Assembly: GCA_037951165.1 (NCBI GenBank) | Contig: JBBDHG010000030.1 | Span: forward strand, 937,001 to 1,001,000 | Source of the DNA: Lophius americanus | Taxonomy: Eukaryota > Chordata > Actinopteri > Lophiiformes > Lophiidae | Reading direction: 5' to 3' | Length of the DNA stretch: 64,000 bases | In this document: positions 20,641-32,214 of the stretch, piece after piece | Position numbering within the stretch: the first letter of the stretch is position 1 | Layout of the letters: every line of letters starts with the position of its first letter | The notes under the pieces: generated by a model | The model's database searches: none | Seen by the model: the letters and a program-made list of their open reading frames with translations, nothing else | What the model was told of the DNA's origin: nothing | Translations under genes and position numbers: made by a program

Positions 20641-21239
20641 TCAACCTTCTTGTTTGTTTTGTTCATTAGCTCTTTTTAATAATCTCTCTATCTTCTTTCT
20701 CTGCCCTCCCTTTCTCTCTCACTTCCTTTTCTATGCAAAACCAAAACCTTGCTTGTAGAAATGCATCTTTGATATTAATTTAAGCAGTGGCCGTTTGAAT
20801 ACTAAATACTTTAGTTTAGTTCTGTCTTTTATTTGCCTTTTTTCCATCCTTGCTTTGAAGTTTGGCCTGCAGTTGAAATGATATCAAAACCAAAACCGGA
20901 AGATGTTGAAATTATCCTGAGGGATCATTTGCTGTACCACTATAGGCATTCTTTCTCCCGTAAGCAGTTGATCCATTGTTAATGTAGAATTACATATAAG
21001 TGATTAAAGCTCAAGGGTACAAAGTTAAAAATCTGCACTACCTACATACACTAGATGCATCATTGACGTTAAAATAACATTTGGGTCTATATACTGAGGA
21101 ATATCAAATAGCAATAGTATCTTTTGTATTTTCTATGAGAGTATAGTACGGAAACTTTGGAAACTTTCCCCATGGTATTCAGTTTTGAACACCCCCACCG
21201 CAGATTATTAAAAAATCACATATAATATATTTATACAAT
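20641..21239. other. AT-rich intergenic spacer, nothing recognised
   Basis: Spacer between the two diverged duplicate copies. No open frame of note, RNA gene or familiar repeat is visible. Confidence 0.5.
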
Positions 21240-21850
21240 ATATGTCTACCAACTTTTTATCAAACCTTTTAATTTCGATATGAGTCTGTGGATCAGATTG
21301 GCCTCTCTGCTCCAAATCCACGACTACGTCCAAGTACCAGGATGTTACGGTCAGAGTCTTAAGGGCGTCCCTGTAGAGATAAGGGAACAGAGATACATTT
21401 GATTATGTTTTTGTTAGATTCATTTTTAATCATCGGCACTTCTCATTGTACCTGTGTGTTTACTTGTGGTTATCTACAATGTTAATCCTACAACACTAAA
21501 ACATTCACCCAATATCAGATTAAATATCTGACCAGCCAACACTGACCAGATAATAAGTGTGACTTTTACACAGCTCTAGCATTATCTATGATGAATCAAT
21601 CCCAATGCAAATGAACATTAAGCCGTCACAGTTTGGTTCTGACTTCACTTGTCATCACCTTACTGAAAAGATCTTATGACTGTATCAACTAACAGTTCCT
21701 CTTTAGAAAATGAGCAATCTTTCAGTTTGTATGTTCCACAAACATGATGTTTTTACTTTGAGATCATGTTATGCTTTATAACTGCAACAGCAACCTGGTC
21801 ACTGTTGTCACAAACAAAACTGAAACACAAAAACATTTCTTCACTGTATC
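21240..21850 (+). repeat. Diverged direct duplicate, copy 2
   Basis: Partner of 20220-20640, about 1.0-1.2 kb away in the same orientation. Matching islands include atcaaaccttttaat (~21260), gtaccagg (~21335), ataagggaacaga (~21380), atcttatgactgtatcaac (~21672) and ctttataactgcaacagc (~21775). Copy 2 is longer because of extra sequence around 21450-21660. Confidence 0.6.
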
Positions 21851-23460
21851 TGCAATATTGAACCTTTTTTCCATCATTTGTTGCTACTTCATATTTCCAC
21901 TCCACTCAATCTCAGAACAAAATATTGTTATTTCTAACTTCACTACTATTTCCAACAGATGTAGTTTCAGATTCTAATCTTTCATAACGTAATCACACGG
22001 TAAAAACTTCCAAATGTTTTGAATATGAACGTTTGTGATAAACAAAATGATTAGGTGTTTCTTAATAGGTTGAGAAAATTCTCTTTTCAAAAGATAAATA
22101 TCCATAAACTTTTTGGATTGTCTAGAAAATCGCACAAAACAGAAAACAAGCTGATTTAATGAAAATGTACTGTACAGAGATATATGTGAAGTCAGTAATA
22201 TAAATACAAATGCAGAGTGCACATACCTTCAAACCCCTCTCCACTAGAATAACGAGGGGTTTTTACTTCATTACTTTTCATCTCTCCCAGTAACTATTGA
22301 AAGGAAAACTCTTCCATACAGACAAGTAGTTTTTGTGGTGATATTTAATTGGCTCTGTTTAATGTGATGAATGATGTCATTCCAGCCTGTAAAATATAAT
22401 CAGTTACAAAAGTTGTGAGTGTGGAGCTTCGTGCTGCACGGACAAGGCTCCATTCTATTCATTATGACTTCCATGAGTTCCGAACTGAGAAAAAGTTCCC
22501 AGAAGTGTCACCTGGAATACCTCCACAGCTTTGAATGACAATCTCCAGCTACCATCCATGCATTTCATCCAGAACTTCTTCTAAATGTTCAAATAATGCT
22601 GTGCTCTCATTTGTAAGGGGGATGCCCGTCAGGTCGTTAAGCTTCAGTTGCGTCAACTTGGCTGCGAGCAGCTTCAGGTGAAGTCAGACAAACCTCCATT
22701 CACGTGGAGTTGCATTTTGAAGCCTGTCAGCAGCTGGTATGCAGCGCCGCAAAAGCTCTGCCTGTAGCTCCTTAGTTTACTTTGTCACACTGACACCCAT
22801 TATGTAAACATATTTAGACATGTTGACCATTCATTTTTCATTTATTACAGAAGCGTGTGAGTTTGCTAATGACCAAGGCTAATGAATGACCTGAATGATG
22901 CCGAAGGGTTGGTTAACATTCTAATGGATCAGTGTTGATTCTTCAGGTGCTGCTTTCTGCCCTGAAGAAGAGTGACTTTAGTTCACCACCAACCGATAAC
23001 GTCTTTTAAGTTATCCTCTGAAAGTGAATAGTAAAATTAAAGGCGATATGGCCATCATTTCTTCCACTTATTTTGTCTCCAGAAGAGCTCTAAAAGTGGT
23101 CTCTGTTCCAATATGGTTGCACATCAAAAATGCATAAATCATAGTTAATCTTTTTTGTTTGTTCTTTCTGTTTTTATTTTACCATTTATATCAGTGGGTA
23201 ACACCTCTCAACATTATGCAGTCCAATCTCAATACCTAATATAAAATATCATTAACACATCTATCTAACTAAGCATTAGAGTCGCTGTGAAATTGACCAT
23301 TGCGGCAGAGCAGTTTCATATGATTGTACAGACCTACCCAATTAAGTGAAAAGTTCTGAAGGCTGCATGATTAATCCACCTCTTATTTTGTAGATAGTAC
23401 ACAGTGAAAAGCGATGATCATTTCTTCATGCCTCAGATATTTTATACTGTTCAACCAAAA
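21851..23460. other. AT-rich intergenic DNA, no supported gene
   Basis: No gene is supported. One minus-strand stretch (22680-22548) gives a 43-codon frame with regularly spaced leucines, ending in a stop. It is too short and isolated to call. Confidence 0.45.
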
Positions 23461-23464
23461 GTTA

Positions 23465-23530
23465 AAAAATGTATTTAATCATCATGTAAAGTGCATTATA
23501 AATTAAATGTATTATTATTATTATTATGTT
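23465..23530 (+). mobile_element. Maui/L2-type LINE 3' tail fragment
   Basis: The stretch aaagtgcattataaatt, then aaatg, then an ATT-rich run, matches the tail of the LINE at 29349-29385 and the reverse complement of 39656-39722. Such (ATT)n tails are usual for fish L2/Maui LINEs and SINEs that borrow their tails. Only the extreme 3' end is present. Confidence 0.6.
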
Positions 23531-25942
23531 AAAAAGGAAAAGGTTCAGCCTCTGTGGAAATGTATTTTCCACTTAATTCATCCTGATCAATTAGTCATGT
23601 AATCATTAATCATTTCAACTCAGAGAGGTACAGTTTATAGATGCGGATGGCGCCTCCTGTCCAAACTCGGCATTCATGAAATAGGGGATTGAACGCATTT
23701 TCAGAGAGCGTTACAGTTCCTAAATATATGGACGCAATGAATCGTAGGGGGCAGTGCATTTTAACATAGCAGTGAGTCACAACAAAAAAATCTATAAAAA
23801 AAAATAAGCAAATAGAAACAGCACCAGATAAAACATTAAACAAAAAATAAAATAAAAAACAACACTAAGACAGAGACAAACACACTGCTTCCAATTAAAA
23901 AATAAAAAAGACACAATGTTTGCTGAAGATTAGGTTCACAATAACAATGTAAACACTGAAAAATATTCAATTTAGTGCAAATATTTTAGCCTGCTTACTT
24001 CTAATGCAAAATTATGCCAAACTATTGCTACACTTGAACCAGGGAATCTGAATCTTGAGTTACAATCTCTGAAAGGAGCAGGTGGATTTTACGTTCCAGT
24101 AAGTACCTGGCCTTGCAGAGGACAGGTACTTACCCCCTTTTCAATGATGAATGCATCAAAAATATTTTAAACCAAAGCTAAAGGTGTAGGTCCCTATACT
24201 ACACACAATATTAGAGCCATACACACTAATGAAAAATAACCTTATGCCAAGATAAACCTTTCAAATGTGGAGCTAGGAGGTTGAGAACTCACAACCATTG
24301 GGAAACAGGCACTGCAGACAGTGAAACCATCAGAATTAACGGATACCATTATGAGTCCGACATGCCTTTGAGGAAATTTAGCATTGTGGCAACTTTTCAG
24401 AAAAGCTCTCAGGTGTCACTCTGCAGCTTCAAGCCTTTGTTCAGCTGTCAATCAGTCTGAATGTCACGAGCGTTATAGTTGAAAGAGCAGTCGAGTAAAC
24501 CTGCTGTGTGACTTTAAGAATAAATAGTGTTGGAATAAGATAGACTTTCTGTCAACCTCCTGCTTTCACCTTTGGCTTATAAACTGCAGCACGGCTCAAT
24601 GCAGCCCACCTACGACACACAGGCATTTATCACCTTGGTTACACAGTTGAGGCTTTTAAACGCCAGAATGAATGTAGTAATGGATTATCAACAATGCATT
24701 GCATCACACATGAATCTGCAGATTTGGCACTCTCTGTGTCAGAGCGTGATGTAGTCACACTGTTCAGACTTGTTCAAAGGAACAACGTTGCATGAAATCC
24801 AAATACTACAAAAAGTTTGTTCAAAGGTGATATGGAACAGGAATGTTCACTATCCCGATTTTTCTGAGGGAGTTGGCTGAGACAGGATACAACTATATCT
24901 GCTCTTCCTCAACACTATCTTGATTGAACCGCACAAAAGAAACCAGGCTTTACTGGTTTTACGGTGTATTAAATAACAACTTCACTGAAAGATGGAGCTT
25001 TATCTTGAGCAACCTTGTCAAGGACCGTTAAATAAAATATAGAATTTCTTTCTTTTTCAAAAAAAATAAATGCCTTACCTGACGTTTCTGTGATGTCAGG
25101 TTCTCTGGTTAGAGGCTGGTGTGAGAGACTTTGGGATCTTGAGTTTCTTCCACCATCTCAGACACAACCCTCTGCTCCTACTCCTCAGATATACAGCAGG
25201 TCCAACTGTGAGGTCCCTCCCCTCCAGAGGAAGAGCCTCCTCTCCTGGCAGTGAGGAGGATGCCAGGAATTCCTGTGAACTTCCTCAAAACAAATTCATT
25301 GTGCTGTAAGACAATAACGGCAAGATCATTGGACCGTTCTAACTAATCTGATAACAGCGAGCTTTGTCTTTTGGTCTTTGCGTGTAAACATTTCTTCACA
25401 GGCAGGTTTTCAAATGTGAAGAAGTGAATATGGACGGGTGAGGGTGGGAAATCTGGGGGAAGATCTGATACCAAAAATGAATGACGTCACTGTACTGATT
25501 ACCTGTTCATAAAACAGCTGTGAACCAGATCCAGAGACATTAGTCACAAGGAAATTAAACTTTCACATCTGTCCCGTCCAATGATTAATTCACATGTGGA
25601 TACAAGCCTCTCTGTTGGCAACAACTACGGTGCCAATCAATCATTATGGGACCATTGGTAGGCCCAAAAGGTTCCGTCAGGTCTGTGCATGTTGTAGTCC
25701 CAGCTATTCTGCTTTGTTTGTGCCTGATAGTAGACAGGGGATTTTACACCGACATTCAATTGTTGTTGCGTCTCATTCCCAAACCGTCAGCCTCTCCAAC
25801 ACCTTCTGTTGTATTTGGCTCACAATTCGAATTTCTTTCTTTGATAACCGAGAAATTAGACTTAAGTGCAGCTAACACCTACTAAACGCTGCATAGTTTC
25901 TCCTTTGTTTCTTAAAAGAGTTTCACAATCATTCAATGACAT
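23531..25942. other. Intergenic, no supported gene
   Basis: AT-rich with scattered short frames only. No recognisable protein, tRNA or repeat family. Confidence 0.45.
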
Positions 25943-26406
25943 TTTTAAAGGTCCAGTGTTTGAACATTTTTGGGGGTTGCGGGTTTTTATGGATATCACC
26001 TTTGAATGAAAGGAAAATAATATTCATGACTTTTTTTGTGTACTTTCAACTGAAGGTAATTCTTTTTTCTTTTCTCTAATGTTATTGGTTAATGGTAAAT
26101 TTTACAGAGCGCCCGGCCTCACTGTCATAGCAAACACGAAGACTCAAGAAACAATCAACAACACCCTCCCCACCCGGATCCAACCCCTTCCCTGACGTTG
26201 TGGGCTGAGAGCGCGCCACCTCTCCTCCTTGGTAGCCATCAATCCCAAACCGTTGCCCGTGGGTTGATTTCAAAAGGGAAACTGGACGTACCTCACAAAT
26301 GTGATGGGAGGAACCTCGGGTCGGCTCAGAAAAAATTCCGATAGAGAGGGAGAGAGCCCCTCCATGCCCCCACCCAGTAGAATTTTTCACACTTGACCTT
26401 TAAAAT
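25943..26406. mobile_element. MITE-like element with short terminal inverted repeats
   Basis: The left end tttttaaaggtccagtgtt (from ~25944) is mirrored at the right end by cacacttgacctttaaaat (to ~26405). The reverse complement of the latter differs by only a few bases. The ~460-bp interior is more GC-rich than its surroundings in its right two thirds and encodes no transposase. A related left end (ctttaaaggtcaa, then ttagtggcatctag) occurs at 45062. This looks like a non-autonomous DNA transposon; I do not assign a superfamily. Confidence 0.5.
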
Positions 26407-26449
26407 GATCTTCCCACACATTTATTCATCCTATGTTTCTGCTCATCCT

Positions 26450-26545
26450 GATCATGGTTGGGGAAGGCTGGAGCCTATCCCAGCTGACATCAGGTGAGAG
26501 GCGGTGTACATCATTGAAAAGTAACCGGTTCATCACAGGGTCAAA
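26450..26545 (-). mobile_element. V-SINE-like 3' segment
   Basis: The segment ggctggagcctatcccagct, then a gtgagaggcggtgtac stretch, then ggttcatcacaggg, is the reverse complement of the familiar 3' part of percomorph V-SINE-type repeats. It is truncated, with no tRNA-like head nearby. Confidence 0.6.
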
Positions 26546-27425
26546 CAGAAGTAGGGCATTTTCTTGCCTACAAGATACCATTATCATATGAATGAAAGGT
26601 CGAAGCGCACCACAGCGTTGGTGTTTGTTGTGTAAACGGCCTGTAAAACATCAAGAAACTCCCTCCAGCGTTAACACCAGCCCCCAAACGTCTGCACCTG
26701 ATGGGCTGGGATTGAGAAACTCTCCGATTTTCAGCCCACTGTACGTAGCAATGTTTGTCACATAAATCAGAGTCTCATCCTGACCCTTGGCATCTGTGTG
26801 ATACCTCGGATTTGAACTAACTCCCGAGTGTCAGTATTAGATGGACGGAGCCACTCCTCAACTGGACCTAGCATGAGATGGGCAGATCCTAGCTTTCAGG
26901 ACGAACGTTAACCCCTGTATGCACATGTCTTTTTGGCCTGGAGGATAAAGGGAATTGTCATCAGTGCATACACAGCTTCACATCGTTAAGAGTTTACTGC
27001 TGCCACTGGAAATGAGAGCAAATATATTTTTCCACACAGGGTTTAGTTTTATGGTAAACCCATACCAATTTTGGGTTTTGTTAAGTAAATGTCAAACAAT
27101 TATGGTGGTTATTTTATTTATAAACTACAGCATTAATCGTTGCGGTACCATCAGCCTATGAACCGGTACATAGTGGAGTGTGTCATTATTTATCTACTCG
27201 TGAATAATACATTTGTTTTACTCATCAAAGACATTAGCTGATAACATGAGTTACGTCTGAGTGACGGAGGGGGAAGAGGAGTTTTCTCTTTGTGTCGTTA
27301 ATCCCTCTCTACTAGTGTCACCTGAAGCTCAGTGAATGGCTCCGCCTTATTTATCACAGAAATTTGTACCAATAAAAGTTTATAGCTTTGTCTAGTGTGT
27401 TCTCATGTGATGTCTCCAGACATGC
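26546..27425. other. Intergenic, no supported gene
   Basis: No recognisable gene or repeat. The right end may contain unrecognised 5' sequence of the adjacent LINE. Confidence 0.4.
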
Positions 27426-27499
27426 CAGCTGTCTTACCCCTAATCATTACTCAAACTGGAAGAGGTAATTGCCTTTGTTATTATTGACTCACTGAGACT

Positions 27500-28450
27500 C
27501 ACTGCTCCATCTATTATTAAAATCGAACTCTTTAATACACAATCTCTCACAAACAAATTATGCCTCATACATGACCACCTTCTGGAGAAGTGTCTGGACG
27601 TTATGTGCCTTACAGAAACCTGTCAACAACCAGATGATTTTTCTGTCCTGAATGAGACCTGTTCCACCGGTTACTGTTACCTCCAGAAAGCCTGCAGCAC
27701 TGGTGGTGGTGGTGGTCTGTCTGTCATCTAAGATCTCTCTTCTTTTGAATGCCTGGCATTTAATTGTAAACCCCCTTTCTCCATGACCATACTTCTAATC
27801 TACCGGCCACCGAAACCAACCCCAGCCTTCATCTCTGAGATGTACAACCTTTTGTCGTCATTTTACACAACCTCTGCCAATATTTTAGTACTTGGAGATA
27901 TGAACATTCATGTCGACTCCCCTGCATGTCGTTTTGCTTCCGATTTCTCCAACTACTGGATTGTTTTAATCTCAGGTAACTTGTCGTTGTCCCCACCCTC
28001 ACCATGGGGCACACTCTGGATCTAGTCATCACTGACTCTGCTCCTCTCAGCAATCTTCTTGTGTACGATCTGGGTGTGTCCGACCACAAGGCCGTCTCCA
28101 TGGAATTGTCATTTGTGTCCTCCCCTCACTAAGCCCAAATGTCAAATCTACTTCAGGAATTTGAAAAACATCAACCCAGAAACCATGACAGTCGACCTCC
28201 AGCATCTTCTTTCTGCAAACTTTATATCAGCCAATGACTCAGTAGATTTCTACAATAACTCCCTGAGTAGCATCCTGGATTGTCACGCCCCTGTAAAAAC
28301 TAGAACAGTCACGTTCTCCCGCTCAGCGACCTGGTTCACCAGCGAGCTACGGAAAATGAAGGCAGCTGGGCGTGTCTTTTACCGGCGTTACAAGGTTTCA
28401 GGTCTCACTGTCCACAAGCTAGCCTTTCGGGAACACCAAAAGGTCTAATC
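27500..28450 (+). pseudogene. LINE endonuclease and linker region (broken)
   Basis: Fragments in different frames read like an apurinic-type endonuclease: IIKIELFNTQSLTNKL and DVMCLTET near 27510-27625, YRPPKPTP and LVLGDMNIHVDS at 27800-27920, then GVSDHKAVSMEL near 28070-28110. The catalytic-type ET, GDMNIH and SDHKAV motifs are all traceable. A stop at 27729, another near 28023 and frame changes make it non-functional. The frame 28059-28448 continues into the connecting region with TWFTSELRKMKAAGR. Confidence 0.8.
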
Positions 28451-28739
28451 AAAGTCCCTTAGAGGGGCTCGGTCACTGTTCTACTCCAACATCATCAAAA
28501 CCAGTCCTGGAAATTCTAAGCAGCTGTTTTCCACTATCAATCATCTTCTTAAACCACAAACTCTCCCACTTACAGAAATTACAGAAGAGCACTGTAATAA
28601 TTTCATGGCTTTCTTCAAATCAAAAATTGACTCAATCCGTTCTGTTCTTTCCTCCTCACTACCTATCCAGTCTGCTTACTCACAGTTTGCATCTTCCAGC
28701 CTCTAAAGTGTTTCCCAGAAATCTCACAGCAAGAGGTTG

Positions 28740-29352
28740 AGTTTATCATCAGGATCATGAAACCCTCCACCTGTGCCCTCGACCCCTTTCCTACGGCCCT
28801 AGTGAAAAGTAACATCTCTTCCTTCAGTCCCCTGATCACCGATGTTATAAATCAATCCCTCCAGGCCGGCTTTGTTCCATCTGCCCTAAAAGCCGCCATA
28901 ATCAGACCACTCCTCAAAAAACTTAATTTCGATCCAGAACTTTTTGCTAATTACAGGCCCATTTCCAAACTCCCATTCCTCTCCAAATTTCTGCAAAAAG
29001 TAGTTACTGCTCACCTCCAGCACTACCTCAAATACAACAACCTCTTTGAAACCTTTCAGTCTGGTTTCCACTCCGCCCACAGCACAGAAACAGCTCTGCT
29101 TAGAGTCACAAATGACCTACGGATGGCAGCAGATGCTGGTTCACCTTCCTTCCTAATTCTCCTTGATTTGTCTGCTGCCTTCAACATTGTTGACCACGGA
29201 ATACTCCTACATCGCCTACATCACACCACTGGACTCACTGCCACCAGGTATCAGTCCTTGGCCCCATTCTCTTTATACTGTACATGTTCCCCCTTGGCCA
29301 TGTCATCAGTCGATATAGACTATCATTCCATTGTTACGCTGCATGCATTATA
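28740..29352 (+). pseudogene. LINE reverse transcriptase fragment (broken)
   Basis: The frame from 28757 encodes the RT fingers and palm: CALDPFPTALVK, AAIIRPLLKK, NYRPISKLPFLSK, FQSGFHSAHSTETALL and LLDLSAAFNIVDHGILLHRL. Near 29245 a deletion and frame change bring in sequence that, in another frame, reads VLGPILFILYMFPLGHVISR. It stops just short of the catalytic aspartates. The copy cannot encode an active RT. Confidence 0.85.
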
Positions 29353-29397
29353 AATTAAATGTATTATTATTATTATTATTATTCTAATTGATCAGAG

Positions 29398-29520
29398 CAG
29401 TAAGTAGGTAGGTAGAATGGTTACTAGGTAGGCAGCTAAGATATGGGTAGCATCTAGCTAGCAGGTGATAAGTGAGTGGGTATGAAGTAGGTAGTTAGGT
29501 AGGTAGGTAATAGGAGGTTA
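29398..29520 (+). repeat. Degenerate GTAG/GGTA tetranucleotide microsatellite
   Basis: Recurring gtaggtag and ggtaggtaggta blocks with interruptions, directly after the LINE tail. Confidence 0.7.
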
Positions 29521-29524
29521 GAAA

Positions 29525-30295
29525 ATAAGAGTAGCTAATAAATTGGTATAGATTCATGTCACTAGTTATGGTCTACGTACAGAAATGCTTGAATGAGAGA
29601 GTCTTTGAAGTGCAAGGTTTTCCACAAACAGTTTTTCATGGAAAATTGTGGAGGCGTGGGGTGTGTCCCATTGGCTTTGTCAGAGGTATTTGCTCTACAG
29701 GGAGCCATTATGGTTACATATAATTATAGATATGTGTGACTGTGCGTGCGTGTGTGTCTAGATGAGGTGTGTCCTCCTTGACAGCAAATCAAAACATCAA
29801 TGTCACACATGTCAGCGCCTGTTAAAGAAAATGATTTCCTTAGAAATTTGTATAATTTGCACATTCTTTTTTGGAGCGAAACAAATTGAATTTATTTCTA
29901 TGGCAATAATCAAAATAAAACATTTACCCAATAATGAGAGCTAGAGGGGGAGAGCTCTGGATTCCAAATGTAATCATAAACGAGAGAAATATGGTTTTTG
30001 TTTGACTTTTGAGCCTTTCAGGCAGATTACAGAGGAAATGTTTTTTCACATGCCCTGAGGTCTTGATACTGAAAGTCCCAACTATGTGCCATCATTGAAT
30101 AACAGCCGCATTACTTTCAACAAACACAGGAAATATCTGCTTTTGTCAGTGGAAAAATATACATTATTTCCAGCTGAAAATAAAACAAAAATAAAAGGTT
30201 AGCTGGTCATCAACTGAATTTGCCGTCAGTCATGCCCTGCTTCCAAAGTCTTCGTTGAAGATAAAGTTGTAAAATTTTGCATAGTAATGTTTATC
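29525..30295. other. Intergenic, nothing recognised
   Basis: AT-rich sequence with a short TG-rich patch near 29740. No gene or known repeat seen. Confidence 0.4.
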
Positions 30296-30302
30296 TATTC
30301 CA

Positions 30303-30760
30303 AGTTTGCATGTTCTCCCTGTGTTTATTGGTTTTATACAGTTTCCTCCCACATGCAATATACGCTGATCAGCCACAACATTAAAACGACCTGCCTAATA
30401 ATGAGTAGGGCTCACTTTTGATGCCTAACAGTTCTGACTCGTTTCTACCAGAACCAGAATTTATTTTACAGAATTTTAGCTACATTAGCTCTATTATTTG
30501 ATCAGACAACGCGGCAAGCCTTTACACCCCACTTGCACCTATGAGCCTCGGGTGGCAATTACCCTGATGCCGGTTCACCAGTTGTCCTTTGGAAGCTTCT
30601 ATTCACAGCTCTGGATATCCTCTAACTCACGATTCTGTGACCATTTATTATTTTCTAGATAATGTTTTGGCTCTTAATTAGGTGAGACTGGGATAGGCTC
30701 TAGCCCGACCATAACCCTACACAAGATAAGTAGTTACTGAAAAATCGATGGGTGAAATAG
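30303..30760 (+). mobile_element. V-SINE, split by a Tc1-like relic
   Basis: The left part (30303-30356) contains gtttgcatgttctccctgtg and gtttcctcccacatgcaa, the conserved central domain of V-SINEs. The right part (~30680-30755) contains gggataggctctagccc and gataagtagtta, the 3' domain. Between them lies a Tc1-like fragment starting at the dinucleotide TA. The tRNA-like head is not recognisable. Confidence 0.65.
30357..30640 (-). mobile_element. Tc1-like transposon relic inserted in a V-SINE
   Basis: It begins with the end sequence tgatcagccacaacatta, continues with cctgcctaataatgagtagg, and then jumps to ccggttcaccagttgtcctt (30571 on), which matches a more 5' part of the same widespread fish Tc1 family. 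Orientation is minus. Most of the transposase is deleted. Confidence 0.7.
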
Positions 30761-30934
30761 TAAAACAGCCTCAACCTAATCCTGAGAATATGTATAACAA
30801 TATCTCCCATAAGGTATTAAAGTGTTACAATTGATTAACATGTCTTGTGTCTACAGTTTCTTTTTGTTGTTGTTAGTTTTGCTAACTGTTTGTACGATTA
30901 GTCCAAATTCACCTCAAGGAGATCGATCTTGTTT

Positions 30935-31125
30935 ACAACGTGTTTTACTCTAATAGTTCATCCTTTAATCACAAGGGTTGTTGGTTTTCTTTCCGAAAAA
31001 AATATTGTGGACAGAACTTCACATTTAATTTGTGCAATAAGGAGGCTTTTACAACGCAGCGGATCTAACACTTTTTGGTTATATTCCCTTGCTGTCAGAG
31101 AGGGCTTAGTTCTCTAAATGGGTTC
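30935..31125 (-). repeat. Unnamed dispersed repeat, copy 1 of 3
   Basis: Plus-strand text ttcacatttaatttg near 31018 and ttttggttatattcccttgctgtcag near 31074 match the copy at 58360-58790 (cacatttaatttgaagag, tttcgggtatatttccttactgttag). The minus-strand reading has stretches similar to the other copies' reading frames. No family name can be given. Confidence 0.5.
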
Positions 31126-31129
31126 TTAT

Positions 31130-32210
31130 GGGCTTGAGTCTTGTTGCGTAAGCGCATGGACCGTAAGAATAACTATTCCACAGTTACAGAGAAGAAGTAA
31201 GTGGACATAACTGGATGTAACTGTCATGTTTTACAGTGTGTAATCGTTCCATAATATCCTAAATCAAAAGGAGATGGTCCAACTAATGATTTAAGAGCCC
31301 CTTAAATGAATTGGTTTCAGGTTCATCTGGCTGTAGGTGTATTCATTTTCTCGTGGAAATCCTACTTGATGGTTCACGTTGATAACTATTGATAAAATTG
31401 ATGCATATTTTGATATTTCATGTTTAGTAAATGCTCTATTGTTTAAATTCGAGGCAGGGTTCCAAACAGGATATCTTGCTCTCTTCCTTTGAATACGCAC
31501 GACGTGCCTTTTGTTGTAAATCCTTTATCGGCCAGTTAGGAGCGAAAGATTTCTTTCCATTAGTTCTCCATATTGAGGAAGGCCAAACAGGATATTGCTC
31601 GTTCCGTTCCAAGTCTGCCTGAAAGTATCGGAATGTTTTTGTAACCCTGTTTCCATTGTGAGCACCGCGCCCAGCTCTTTCTGCACTTAAAGCCCGCCTG
31701 CCCCATGTCTTAAAAAAACTCCCAGCCCTCTCCAGAACCATTTGACACTATCTGGAGAGATCATGTGTTTATAGATTGGATTATTTATCATAAACATCGA
31801 ATCAAAAAAAGCCTAACTGTTAAGGCTCCGCTACTTGTCAAGTGAGTCTCTTATCTGAACCTACACCCACATCTCATACCGAAACTCACCCTCCCCGGAA
31901 CCAGTGATTACCAGCCTGGTTCTGGCTGCAGCTACGTATGACTGAGAAAGATTACAAAACAAAAACGTTCCTGCGCTACTGAGGAAAACTTTATTTGAAA
32001 CCATGGTCAGAATATTTAGTGGCTCCTGGAGCTGAATTGTTTTGGCTTTAAACAAACAGTGACGTGAAAAAGAATTCAGAGCCATCCTTGATTTCTTCTC
32101 CTTTGCTGTGTTTGTCATATCAAGCAATGTCTGATCTTGGAACAACATTCAACATAAACAGGCTTCGTAAACACAACATTTCAATTGATAATTTAATTTA
32201 ATGAGGGGAA
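31130..32210. other. Intergenic, no supported gene
   Basis: Short frames only. The phrase ccaaacaggatat occurs twice (31469 and 31584), hinting at a small internal duplication. Confidence 0.35.
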
Positions 32211-32214
32211 AAAG

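Larger units (their letters stand above)
27430..29390 (+). mobile_element. Maui/L2-clade LINE, decayed and internally deleted
   Basis: The element runs from an endonuclease region (27500-28120), through the connecting region (28120-28700), into a reverse transcriptase (28740-29345), then directly to a tail of type ttataaattaaatg followed by (ATT)n. Frameshifts and stops break the frame several times. The RT lacks the part after FHCY, where the catalytic motif would follow. The 5' end is not defined. Assignment rests on phrases typical of fish Maui/L2 proteins, such as STETALLRVTNDL and LLDLSAAFNIVDH. Confidence 0.85.

Noticed and set aside
26082..26390. Minus-strand 102-codon frame
   Set aside because: It sits within the MITE-like element, has no recognisable domain and is probably chance in GC-richer sequence.
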